DNA of 64,000 bases from Cinclus cinclus (taxonomy: Eukaryota > Chordata > Aves > Passeriformes > Cinclidae). The position numbers and the translations under genes were made by a program. The stretch is taken from positions 10,045,648 to 10,109,647 of the forward strand of contig NC_085067.1 in NCBI RefSeq assembly GCF_963662255.1, written 5' to 3'. The notes under the pieces are model-generated. The model worked only from the letters and a program-made list of their open reading frames with translations, was not told the DNA's origin and did no database searches. Shown in pieces: positions 48,001 to 58,132 of the stretch (position 1 is its first letter; each line of letters begins with the position of its first letter).

Positions 48001-48964
48001 CAATAATCCAGGAATCCTCTAGCCCTGCCCAAGGATATCTGAATATCCCCCCCGTCTCACCAGCCTGTTCCCAAACTGTGTCAGCATAGCTGGAGCTCAA
48101 ACCATCCCTTTAATTGTTGTCCAGATGGTGTCCCTGTCATTTTAATTTGTTGGCAGCCAATCCCATTTTATTTGTACTCTCTTGCTGCAAGGACTCTTTC
48201 CTTGGAGATGATGCTGATGCCTGTTCCTGGACTTTGGGGGCAGGGAGTCCAGGTGACACATTCTCCCTTTGGAGGGAGTGTAGGACATGGGGAGCAGAGC
48301 CCCTGGAGCTCTTCCTAAGGCTGGATTTCTCCCTGGAAAATCAACCTGCCAAAATCCAGGCTCCTTGTGCAGGGCTTGGGATGTAAAGGACAATGGAAAT
48401 ACTTCTTGTTCTGGAGTTTCCCCCTATCCAAAACTTTCTGCCACCTTCCTGCTGAGGAGCTCCAGTGCTGGAAAATCTCAGAGCTCATCCCCCAACTTCC
48501 AGTGGTTCCAATGGCAATGCAGCAGCTCAAACCTCAGAACCTGGAATTCCTTTGCAGACCTCCCTCTGATCCCACCCTCTGGGTGTCCCCACACTGAACT
48601 GCCTGTTTGGGGAGCCAAGTGATGCTAATTCCAGGGAAAAAGAGCTTTCCTGGAGGCTGAAGGGGGAAGGTTGGTGGTGCTGGATGAGTGTCTGTGGCAC
48701 ACAGGACCCCGGTGCCTCAGGAAAGGATTCCCAAAGGGAGCTCAGGAGAATGGAGCTGTGCTGGGCAGGGTCCTCCCCTCAGTGCTGGAGACTCCTGATG
48801 GGACAGAGCATGGAGAATGACATCCACAAACCTCTGCATTGGGGGATCCCTGCAGCCTCCTCATGGCTGATCTGTCACAGCTCCAGGGACAGGGAACCAC
48901 CCCTTCCCCATCCAGGAATTGTCTGGAGCAAATGGGAACCAGCAACCCAAGAATTCCTGCAGAA

Positions 48965-49172
48965 TTCCCTGTGTGGGTGGGCAGGCCCTGGCACAGGGTG
49001 CCCAGAGCAGCTGTGGCTGCCCCTGGATCCCTGGCAGTGCCCAAGGCCAGGCTGGACATTGGGGCTTGGAGCAGCCTGGGACAGTGGAAGGTGTCCCTGC
49101 CATGGATGGGGTGGGAGTGGATGGGCTTTGAGGTCCCTTCCCCCCCAAACCTGTATAGGATTCTGTGATCCT
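48965..49172 (+). mobile_element. CR1 LINE 3' fragment
   Basis: GGTGGGCAGGCCCTGGCACA, GGATCCCTGGCAGTGCCCAA, GGGACAGTGGAAGGTGTCCC and AGGATTCTGTGATCCT give a well-preserved sense 3' end. Confidence 0.94.
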
Positions 49173-49606
49173 CAGAACATTAACACTGCACCAGATTTTC
49201 AAATTTATTTTTATACCTGGAACTCCCAAGTCTCAAGGAAATCCACACTGGAATTCCAAACTGTAGCTGGAAAATTGGCAGAAGGATCTCGGCAGAAGGA
49301 CGAGACAGAGCTGCTCCTGTCCTCAACAACCTGGGAATGGTGCTGGCACAGTTTGATATTCAGGCACACAAAACCCCATCGCAGTTTAATAGCAGAAAGA
49401 AATAATTCCATTTCCAGCCATGGTCACTCACAGCAGCAACACTAGGGATGAACCTTCCTTGGAAAAGAGCTCTGGGAAACAGCAAATGAGCTTTATTATA
49501 CAGTCCCAGCTACTGCATTAATGCTTGCAGGGTTTGCACTGGGTAGACTTGTGGAGCTGTGCAGGGCTCCATGTCCAGAGCATCTCCTATTCCAGAAGAC
49601 CTTTAT

Positions 49607-49740
49607 CCCTTTCCTTTCCTTTCCTTTCCTTTCCTTTCCTTTCCTTTCCTTTCCTTTCCTTTCCTTTCCTTTCCTTTCCTTTCCTTTCCTTTCCTTTCCT
49701 TTCCTTTCCTTTCCTTTCCTTTCCTTTCCTTTCCTTTTTC
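49607..49740. repeat. (TTTCC)n pentanucleotide array
   Basis: About 26 near-perfect TTTCC units. On the CALN1 strand this is (GGAAA)n, a pure purine run able to form triplex structures. Open frames of FLSFP type in all phases are artefacts. Confidence 0.98.
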
Positions 49741-51759
49741 CTCTTTTCCAGGTGTTTTTTCCTCTCCCTGGAGCTAAGCAAGCTCAGCCTGTTGCTGCTC
49801 CATGACTCAGCCCACTGACTAATGCCTGTCTGCCTTGGGTCTCCCTCTTGGAGCATATCCCTGCTCCTGTTCCCTGGATCCCACCTAGAACACTGAAGAT
49901 AATTAATCCTCAGCTAGGGAGGCTGGAGGGACCCTCCTTGCCCTTTCCCACCCTCAGGATTAAAGTGCCAGGGAAAATGCTGCCTCTGGAGAGGGACAGA
50001 AGTTGTGGCACAGCAGCTCTGGTTCTGCAGCTAGGGAATATTAGCAAGCCTTCCTGATAACAGTGCAGAGAACCAGCTCTGGACCAGTCACAATCTCCTG
50101 GCCCACAGGGTTTTTGTTAAATAACATCCCCCAAGGGAGCCTGGCTGGTGACAGAGCCCTGCAGGACACAACCCCTCCTTCCCAGGTCTCCCAACACCCA
50201 AGAATTGTCACCGATGTGCAGAGGAGGGTGAACAGCCCTGACCTGGGCTGATTTCCAGAGGTAGAGTTAGGACAGCACAGCTGTGTTTGTGATGTTGGGC
50301 CATTTTATCCAGGATGTGGGACCCCAGAGTGTCCCCAGAGTGTCCCCAGCCCCACGACTGCCACCCTGCCCTGCTCCTGGGGCTGCAGCCCCACCAGCCC
50401 TTGAGCACATTGGCCCTGCCTGCAGTACTGGCCAGCAGGAGACAGCTGCTAGTCCCAGCACCATGTGGAGCAGCACTTAACCAGGACCCTGACATTCCCT
50501 CAGGAACCGATTCCAATGGACTCTGGAGCTGCTCAGGGATGTCTTCTACACCCAGAAAAGAGACCCAGGTGAGAGCTGGCAACAGAGGAGAGGTGCTGGG
50601 AAGAAGAAGCAGAAATCAGGCATCTACTGTGGTTTATAATCCATAAGGATGGAAAAGCCTCTGGGTGAGGGAAGTGCCCACATTCCTGCCCTATATTCCC
50701 TGCATCCCAAGCTCCTGCAGTCCCTTTTCCTGAGCTGCTCTGCTCACATCTCCAGTTCAACCAGGCAAAACCCTGGCACTGCCACCCTGGAGCTTGACCT
50801 TAGGGACTGCAAGAAGGCCAAAAATCTCTCCCAGTCTGGAAAAAACCCTACAGACACCCCAACCCCACCTGAGGCAGGAGCTCTGTGGGCAAGGTACCAG
50901 ATACCAACACTGCCCTGCAGCAACATTTCCTCCTGCTAATTGCAAAGGAACCTGGCTCAGGTGAGGATTTATTGGGATGACTGCCTGGACAAATGCTGCT
51001 GCTGTGGTTCACATTTGGGTTTCTCTACAGGGCCCTACTTTCATCTCCCCCAAGCCTGCTTTTCATGCATGTGCCTCTCTTCAGGTGAGATTTGTCACAT
51101 TCCCACTCTGGAAATGTTTTTCCCCTCCTGACAATACCCTTTAGATAGTGCCTGTGGAGGTGGATGACTCAAGGTTGACATGATTATTTCCATCCAGCAT
51201 TTTTTTATTAAAAATACTCCTGATGGTTCAGAATGTGAGGACAAGAGCTGCCTTGAAAGGGACATGGGAAGCTCAGAGTCTGCCCAAACTGTGCCATAAT
51301 TTTATGTCAACCAACAAGAGCCAGAAAATTTGTGTAAAACAGCCCCTCCCAGGCTGAATTTATCATTTCATAGAAATCTCCAAGTACATGGCAGTAACAC
51401 CCACCCAAGACCCCTCCATGCTTCCAGTCCCTCAGAACCAGGTTATGGATGAGCTGCCGCTTCCAGCTCTGTCATTTATGCCGAGTTACAAAGTTAAGGA
51501 TCTCCTGATTTAGCTTTGGGCAAGTTAATTCCCTTTGTGACAGCTCCCAAACACCCTCACACTACTCCAGCCCCATAAATAGCAAGCGCTGCTGCTGGGA
51601 ATAGACACCATCAGCAGAATGACCTCTCCTCTCCCAGCCTCCCCCTGCTGCCAGCAGAGTGCTCAGAGGCAGCAGCATGGAAAAAAACAGAGTGGAGTTA
51701 GGGATGACAGATGGTTGCTGCAAGTCAGCAAAGTTTTGCAGGGAAAATCTTCCTGTGGT

Positions 51760-52288
51760 CTCCTAAGGCCTCACCTGGGAAACTGGACACAGTTCTGGTG
51801 TCCCCAACATGGGGAGGACATGGAATTGTTGGAGCAAGGCCAGAGGAGGCCATAAAGTTGATAAGGGGATGGGACCACCTTCCCTATGGAGACAGGCCGA
51901 GAAATTTGGGATTGTTCACTTGGAGAAGTCTCCAGGGAGACCTCAGAGCCTCTCCCAGGGCCTGAGGGGGCTCCAGGAGAGCTGGAGAGGGACTTGGGAC
52001 AAAGGCTGGAGGGACAGGACACAGGGAATGGCTTCCCACTGCCAGAGGGCAGGGATGGATGGGATATTGTGAAGGAATTGTTCCCTGTGAGGGTGGGCAG
52101 GTCCTGGCACAGGGTGCCCAGAGCAGCTGTGGCTGCCCCTGGATCCCTGGCAGTGCCCAAGGCCAGGTTGGACATTGGGGCTTGGAGCAGCCTGGGACAG
52201 TGGAAGGTGTCCCTGCCATGGATGGGGTGGGAGTGGATGGTCTTTAAGGTCCCTTCCAACCCAAACCATTATGGGATTCTCTGATTCT
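51760..52288 (+). mobile_element. CR1 LINE fragment, the longest single copy (about 530 bp)
   Basis: Begins around CTCACCTGGGAAACTGGAC, continues CAGTTCTGGTGTCCCCAAC, GGAGACCTCAGAGCCTCTCC, GGGAATGGCTTCCCACTGCC and GGGACAGTGGAAGGTGTCCC, and ends CATTATGGGATTCTCTGATT. It covers the last part of ORF2 and the 3' UTR; no intact frame remains. Confidence 0.94.
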
Positions 52289-53279
52289 GAAAATTCATTT
52301 GGAAAATAACCTCTCAGAAAAGAGGCAGAGCAGCACTTTGAGCATTCACCCCAAGCCCTGGGCTCCTTCCCCTTTACATTACTCAAAATCAGAGCACTTT
52401 TCCATTTCCTGATCTCCCTATTCTCCTCCAGCCCCTACCTGCAGCTGAAACAGGGAAAACTCCTGGGTATTCCCTGTATGATGAGCTGGGATTGGGGTCA
52501 GGCTGCAGCACCATCCCCAGCAGCATCCCAGAAACCCTTCCCAAGTCAACAGTGCTGACACACGCACTGCCAGACACAGAAAAATGAAGAGATCTGCTGC
52601 AAAGGACCCAACAGATCAGGCACTTGTTGGAGCTTTGAGCACAGAGGAATGTTATAAAAAATTCCCAGTGATTCCTCCAGCTCCAAACCTATCATAATTT
52701 AATCTGTGTGACTGGAATTTCTCAATAGGCTGGAACTCCCTCAGGACCAAAATCTCATTGAAAAAGAAACCAAGGAGAATTTTGGCATCTCTTCCCCAGC
52801 CTGGAAGATGAAATGCAAATCTGTTACTGGCATCGAGCTCTCACAGCCTGATCCATCCACAGAGCTCCAATAGCCTGACATTAACTTCTCAAGGAAGAAC
52901 ATTTTGTTACTCATCCTCAGACAGTTTATGCTTAAAGGCAGAAAGACTAATTCTGTTTGGGGTTTGGGCAGTGAACCTTCCCCAATTACCAGCACAGCCA
53001 GGCACTGATCTGGTATTAGACAAAACACAGCGAGAGGGGGACTGCTGCCTTCGTTTTAAATATAAATTCCAGAGGCTGAACGCTGCTGGCACATGGAAAA
53101 ACATCTCCAGCTTCTTCTGCTGCTCTGGCTTTTCAGACATGAATCAATTCGGTGCCACTCCTGTGTGTATGGAAGAGGATAACCTGAGGTGAAGCTCCGG
53201 TGTCCTGTCCCAGAGCTGGGGACATCCTCACGGCAAAGAAATAAAGCCCTCGCCAAGAGGAGTGCAGAGCAAAGAATGG

Positions 53280-53640
53280 GTGTTAATTCGAACACGAGCC
53301 TGTGCTTAACAGCAGGGAATAAATGGATGATGAGGTGAAGAGCTCTGTCCAGCCCCCCGGAGCACGAGGGGGGCACTTCGGGAGAGGACACGAAGGATCC
53401 GATCCCTGCGCTCCCACTCCCGGCACGGCCGCTGCAGTGCGACTCCAATTAGCAGCACCCGGCTGCTCTTTCTCCAAAAGCGGCTCCTCCGCACCTAATT
53501 TCCCTCATTTGCCGTTAATTAACGGAAACGATCCCCAGTTCTGGAGGGCCCGATTCTTCCGGGGCAGGCGGGGCTGGGCTCCAGCTCCTCCCGCAGCTCC
53601 CTTGGACAAAGCGATGCCCGAGAGCTCCTGGATCCGTACG
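53280..53640. promoter_or_regulatory. CpG-island-like block 1.6 kb inside the intron
   Basis: By hand I count about 27 CpG in 360 bases at a GC content near 58 percent, so CpG is close to its expected frequency, unlike the flanks. It contains GCACGGCCGCTGCAGTGCG and the inverted pair CCGTTAATTAACGG (53513-53526). It lies about 1.6 kb downstream, on the minus strand, of the CALN1 N-terminal exon. It could be an alternative promoter or an enhancer. No known exon was recognised. Confidence 0.45.
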
Positions 53641-55228
53641 GGGATCAGGGACAGCAGGAGAAGGGTGGAATTGAGGCTGGGTTTCCTTCCCTCCCCAGCA
53701 CAGCCCGTTTCCATTCCCAGCACAGCCCCTTTCCATCCCTCACCAGCACAGTCCATTTTCATGTGAATGGCAGGGAAGCAAACCCAGGACGAGCATCCCC
53801 CTGCCCTCCATGGCCTTGCCAGGAGTCCCAGCTCCGGGGCCGCTTGAAGCAACTCCTGACAGTTCTCTGCAAATCTAGCAGGCAATTAGAGCAGCTGTGC
53901 TTTAATCAGGACAGGAATAACAAAAAATCCTTGTTTGTGCTTGGAGTGAGCTGCAGAATCTCCTCCTTCCTCATGTGTGCTCAGCAGCCCCCTGTCCCTG
54001 CACAGGAACAAGGCAAAGCTGTGCCTGGCCATACTACTGACATCTTTGGGATGAAGAGAACCTGAGCCAGCTCAGTTCAGCTGAACTCAAACCTTCAAGC
54101 CAAGCTCCAAGGAGAAGAGCCCAAAATGTGACCTTGGCAGTTCTGGGGTTCCTGGGTCTGAGCTACGCTGCACTGAAGTGGTTTCTCAGGTTGTCTTTTA
54201 CCTGAGCTGTCCCCTTACACCCTCACTGGGAAGAGGAAAACACTGTTGGTACCTGACCTAAATTCATATAAAGCTCACAAACTCAAATCCAAAGGCTCAG
54301 AGTTGGAAAGGCTGGGAAATTAAGGTCTGATTTACCGAAGCACAAAAGAAAAGGGGCAGGGTGGGCAGAAATGTTGGCCTCCTGTTTCTCAAAAATGCTT
54401 CCAGGCTGTCCTGGAAGGACTAGTTCCACCTTGCACCCTTCCCTTGATCCTTCCCTCAAAAAATTCTCCATCAAGGCCCCTGATTCTGACCATGACTTGT
54501 ACCAAGTGTCCACTGGAGAGCAAAACAAGAGCTCTAATTCATTCCCCAATACACAAAGACTGGCTGTCAACAACATTGACTCTAATTATTTAACTCAGAA
54601 GCTACCCTGGTGAGCCACAAATCCTCTACAAAAGAGAGGATTCCCCCCTGAACCAGGGGGAGAGTACCTGACCACACATCCCAGGCCAGGGCAGAAGGGA
54701 TTAACAACAGCAGCTTCCAGGGGGAGATGATGGGATCCTCCAGGAAGCACACATGGGCAACCTTCCTGATGGCCCATGCCAGACTAAGGCTGCTCTGTGC
54801 TCCCTACCACTGATCTGGAAAATGGAATTTTGAAGCTCTTTCCATCTTAAGCCACAAGTGACCTCCATGCATCTTCTTACATTGAGACACGGAGAGGAAC
54901 CTCCCTTCAGGAAGGCCTCAAAGCAAATGAGACTTGGTGGGAAGTACAGACTCAGCTCTGCAGGGTCCCAGGGAAGGCTAAATCTTTGGGACAGTATGAG
55001 CCTCAATTTTCCCATTTTGCCCATAAGATTCAGGCTTAATGCCTCAAAAAACTGCAGAAGGACAAAAGCTGAGACTAAAATCACTCCGCAGCTCCCAGAA
55101 CAACTTTGGACAGGGATGTTCTCTGTGTCCCTGGTCTGCTGAGCTGTCCCACTTCCCACCTGCATTCCATGCATGGGACACCACGAAGAAGTGCAGAGGA
55201 GCCTTCCCCACCCCAAAGCCCCACTCAC

Positions 55229-55353
55229 CATCCAGCTCCTCCACGGAGATGTTGGCCAGCTGCTCGCTGTCGCTGCCTGCCGAGAGCGAGCGGTTCAGGT
55301 AATTGCCCTTGTACAACAAGCCAGCTGTCACATGGTGGAATGGCATCTTCTCC
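55229..55353 (-). CDS. CALN1: CALN1 exon encoding the N-terminus (residues 1-39)
   Basis: This exon encodes the start of calneuron-1, a neuronal EF-hand calcium sensor of the CaBP family held on Golgi and vesicle membranes by a C-terminal anchor (family knowledge). The ATG at 55346-55344 opens a frame beginning MPFHHVTAGLLYKG and ending SVEELD, which matches my memory of vertebrate CALN1 and differs from its paralogue CABP7. The exon ends one base into the next codon at 55229 and is followed by the donor GTGAGTGG (55228 downward). Upstream, a pyrimidine-rich stretch ending GTGGCAG (55360-55354) is a good acceptor, so the exon probably starts at 55353. The seven bases before the ATG read G-GAG-AAG and stay in frame. 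This fits the longer CALN1 isoform that reads through into this exon as well as the shorter isoform starting at this ATG. No signal peptide is seen. The identity is strong; the choice of start depends on the isoform. Confidence 0.95.
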
Positions 55354-55699
55354 CTGCCACAAAAACGGGAAAAGAGAGGATGATTGTCGTCATCTGCCTT
55401 TGTTTCATGGGAATGGAGCTAAACCCGGCCTGGGAGGAGGGGCTGGACCAGCACCCCAGGCTGCAGTTGGGTGTCAGGGGTGGGCTGATCTTGAACCCAG
55501 TGTCTGAGGCAGGAGCTGAATGAACAAACAGCAAAGCAGCTGCTGCCTCTGGGTGCTGGAGAGGAGTGAGGGGAGCCAGAGCAGTGGAGCCTTAGGAAAA
55601 CAGGATTTCCCAACACTTAGACTGCAGATTTCAGCCTTGGTAATAATTACAGAGAGCACAGGGGTCTGAACTGACCTGCAGGTGAAAGGTTTTAGCATC

Positions 55700-55845
55700 G
55701 TGCAGTGTTTGGGTTGGAGAGCACCTTGAAGCCCATCCTGAACCACCCCTGCCATGGGCAGGGACACCTTCCACAATTCCAAGGTGCCCCAAGCCCCAGC
55801 CAGCCTGGCCTTGGGCACTGCCAGGGATCCAGGGGCAGCCCCACG
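55700..55845 (-). mobile_element. CR1 LINE 3' fragment (reverse)
   Basis: TTTGGGTTGGAGAGCACCTT, GGGCAGGGACACCTTCCAC, CAGCCTGGCCTTGGGCACTG and GGATCCAGGGGCAGCCCCAC mark a reverse CR1 end about 350 bp upstream of the CALN1 exon at 55353. Confidence 0.9.
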
Positions 55846-57164
55846 TGCTGCCCAGCAGCACAAGTGCCAAAGGCATGGAAGGGTCTGGACCCCTGAGACC
55901 CCACTCGGAGCATGCAGCCCCCTCAGAGAGCTCAGCCAACCACCCTGAGCGAGTTGTTTGTCACTGCAGGGCCCCAGCTCCACGTCCCACTGAGAGGGGA
56001 ACATCCACATTCGAGCAGGGCCCCACAGAGAACATTCTCATCTCCCGAATCTGACAGCTGAGGAAACATCTCGCTCCATGGGAGGCTGGAGCAGGGAGGT
56101 GTTTGCAAACTCTGCAGGTCCCAACCTCAGGGAAGGGCAGGCACTGCCCAGCCAGGAATGGGAATTACTGTCAGCAGCACTCACCCTGTGATTTAGTAGA
56201 CGTGAGGAGGAGGCGAGTTTGCCAAAGTCAATTGAAATATTAAGAGGAAGATTTGTCATGCCCAGGGCTGGATTCAATCAGCATAAGCCCATCCTGGGCC
56301 TATTGTGCTTTGGGCTGCACATTTCCAGCAGAAATAAATCAGCAGAGTCCCCAGAGCCACCCAGAGCTGGCCAGGGACTCCCTGGGGCTGGAGGTGGCCA
56401 GGACAAGCTGGGGGTGCCTCTGAAAGCCACCACTGCTCTCAGAGGGCAGGGGAAGGGCTGGGGCTCCCTCACCTCACCTCGGGGAGCAGAGCCCGAGGGC
56501 ACCCCCAGTGCTGCCAGGCTCTCTGCCTCAGGAGGGAGATGCCATCTCTGGGATGCTGCCCCAGCCAGCACCACAGCCAGCAGGATGATCTGGCTCTGCC
56601 TCAGCCATATGTTGCCACCACAGCCAATAAACCAAATGTATAGACAATATAGATGGATTCATTTGGGAACAAAAGCCTTCCTGCCTCCCTGGGCTGGGAA
56701 CAGCTCTGACAGACCCCCCAGGAGCAAACCAACCTGGAGACATGGGCAGGCACAGAGGGAGAGCCAGGCGGCTCCTCTTGCACTGCTCAGCACGTTCCAG
56801 GAATTTCTCTGGCAGTAATTATGTAAATAAATCCTAATCGTAACTTTAAGTATTTTTATTTGGGAGCCAGTTTGCTCCAGCAGCACATTAGAAATGTAAA
56901 CAAGGGGTTCTGTTTCATTAAGCACATCTGTAATTTCCCAGCCCTTGCCAATTCCTGGGTTTACTCTGAGATGTTGTGCCCACTGACACCTGCTCAGCAC
57001 TAAAATGAAAATTTTACCTGGCCAGGGGACACTCAGGCAATGCCAGCTCTGAGGCAATGGTAGCACAGGAGAGACACTTCCAGCCCTTTACACCACCTTC
57101 ATTTGTTTCCAGGCCCACCACAAAACATTCAGGCAGCAACCAATTCTCTGGATAATCATCCCCC

Positions 57165-57238
57165 AGGGTAATCACAGAGTTGGAAGGGACCCACAGGGGT
57201 CATTGAGTTCAACTCTTGGACAACCCCAAGAATCACTA
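57165..57238 (-). mobile_element. Short CR1 LINE 3' fragment (reverse)
   Basis: GGTAATCACAGAGTTGGAAG and GGACCCACAGGGGTCATTG, then GAGTTCAACTCTTGGAC, are a short reverse CR1 end. Confidence 0.75.
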
Positions 57239-58017
57239 AAAGCAATTACACTGATTTTCCAAATCACTTAAATGGGTTTAAGTCTCCCCCTGGGCTGAGC
57301 TTCACTGCAGATTCAGTTTGTTGAGTCCATGGGGCTGGTGTCTGACACCCCCTGCCCCAGCCCTGGGTGAAGGAAACTCCAGCCCTGAACTCCCTGAGCT
57401 CACCCACAGATGGTATAGCAACAAACCATGGATTTCAAGCATTCCTGAAATCACTTTCACAGTCTCGGCTTCTACAACCATTAAAAAAATGACAATGCCT
57501 CTCCCCTGAGGGCTGAAGAGCTGAAAATCAGCTCCTGCCTGGATCCTGTGGTGTGTTTTAGTGCTGGAGGAGAGCCATGATACCCTGGAGTGAGAAATCC
57601 TGCATTAAATTCTGCTGCCCAGATATATTAGGTTTTTTAAAGCTGTAATATCGTTCAGCAGAAACCCTGCAGAGCCTCTGGAATCCAGCACCTCTCAGCT
57701 CTAACAAGGGATGCTCCAAATGGGCGCAGCAGCAGCTCTGGTCTCAGAGACCCCCAGGGACATGTAACTGTGCCTCAGAAACACTCAGCACCCTCAGACA
57801 GGAACCTGCAGCCAAACCCAAGCCTGAGAGGGGGAGAAAACAGCAAAAAGAGGCCCAGGAGGGGCAGGCAGTGGAATAGCTCCGAAGTACTGGGGTGGGA
57901 AAGCCCTGGAGGCTGGAATCCTTAAAAGCTTCATGGGAATATGCAGGTGTTCGATGCCTGTCTGAGAATAAAAAGGCTTCCCTGGCATAGCCAGACTGGT
58001 CCACGCTGGTCATCCGC

Positions 58018-58132
58018 GGATGTGTTCAGGGCTAGGTTGGGGCAGCCTAGGACAGTGGAAGGTGTCCCTGCCCATAGCAGGGGTGGCACTGGGTGAATCC
58101 TTCCCACCCAAGCCATTCTGGGATTCTGGGAC
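58018..58132 (+). mobile_element. CR1 LINE 3' fragment
   Basis: GGACAGTGGAAGGTGTCCCT, AGCAGGGGTGGCACTGGGTG and CCATTCTGGGATTCTGGGAC mark a sense CR1 end with a small internal deletion. Confidence 0.88.

Larger units (their letters stand above)
17895..55228 (-). other. CALN1: CALN1 intron of 37,334 bp (phase 1)
   Basis: The intron lies between the exons at 55229-55353 and 17751-17894, with GT at 55228-55227 and AG at 17896-17895. Its CR1 fragments, tandem arrays and candidate regulatory blocks are listed separately. I recognise nothing in these stretches: 18856-19603, 19678-21248, 21351-21884, 22451-23512, 23726-24047, 24969-25671, 25847-26111, 26777-27390, 27551-28432, 29011-29760, 29839-31274, 32123-33227, 34241-37169, 37386-39251, 39931-44980, 45076-48964, 49173-49606, 49741-51759, 52289-53279 and 53641-55228. 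They do contain short C or T runs (C15 at 21737-21751, C13 at 22632-22644, C15 at 45541-45555, T-rich 19201-19244, 22529-22576 and 44180-44222). Confidence 0.9.

Noticed and set aside
2706..55353. Assignment of the EF-hand exons to the paralogue CABP7
   Set aside because: The N-terminus (LLYKGNYLNRSL), FRVLDRDG, VELAIIMQ and GPKLVSSEGRDGF fit calneuron-1, and the introns are much longer than expected for CABP7.
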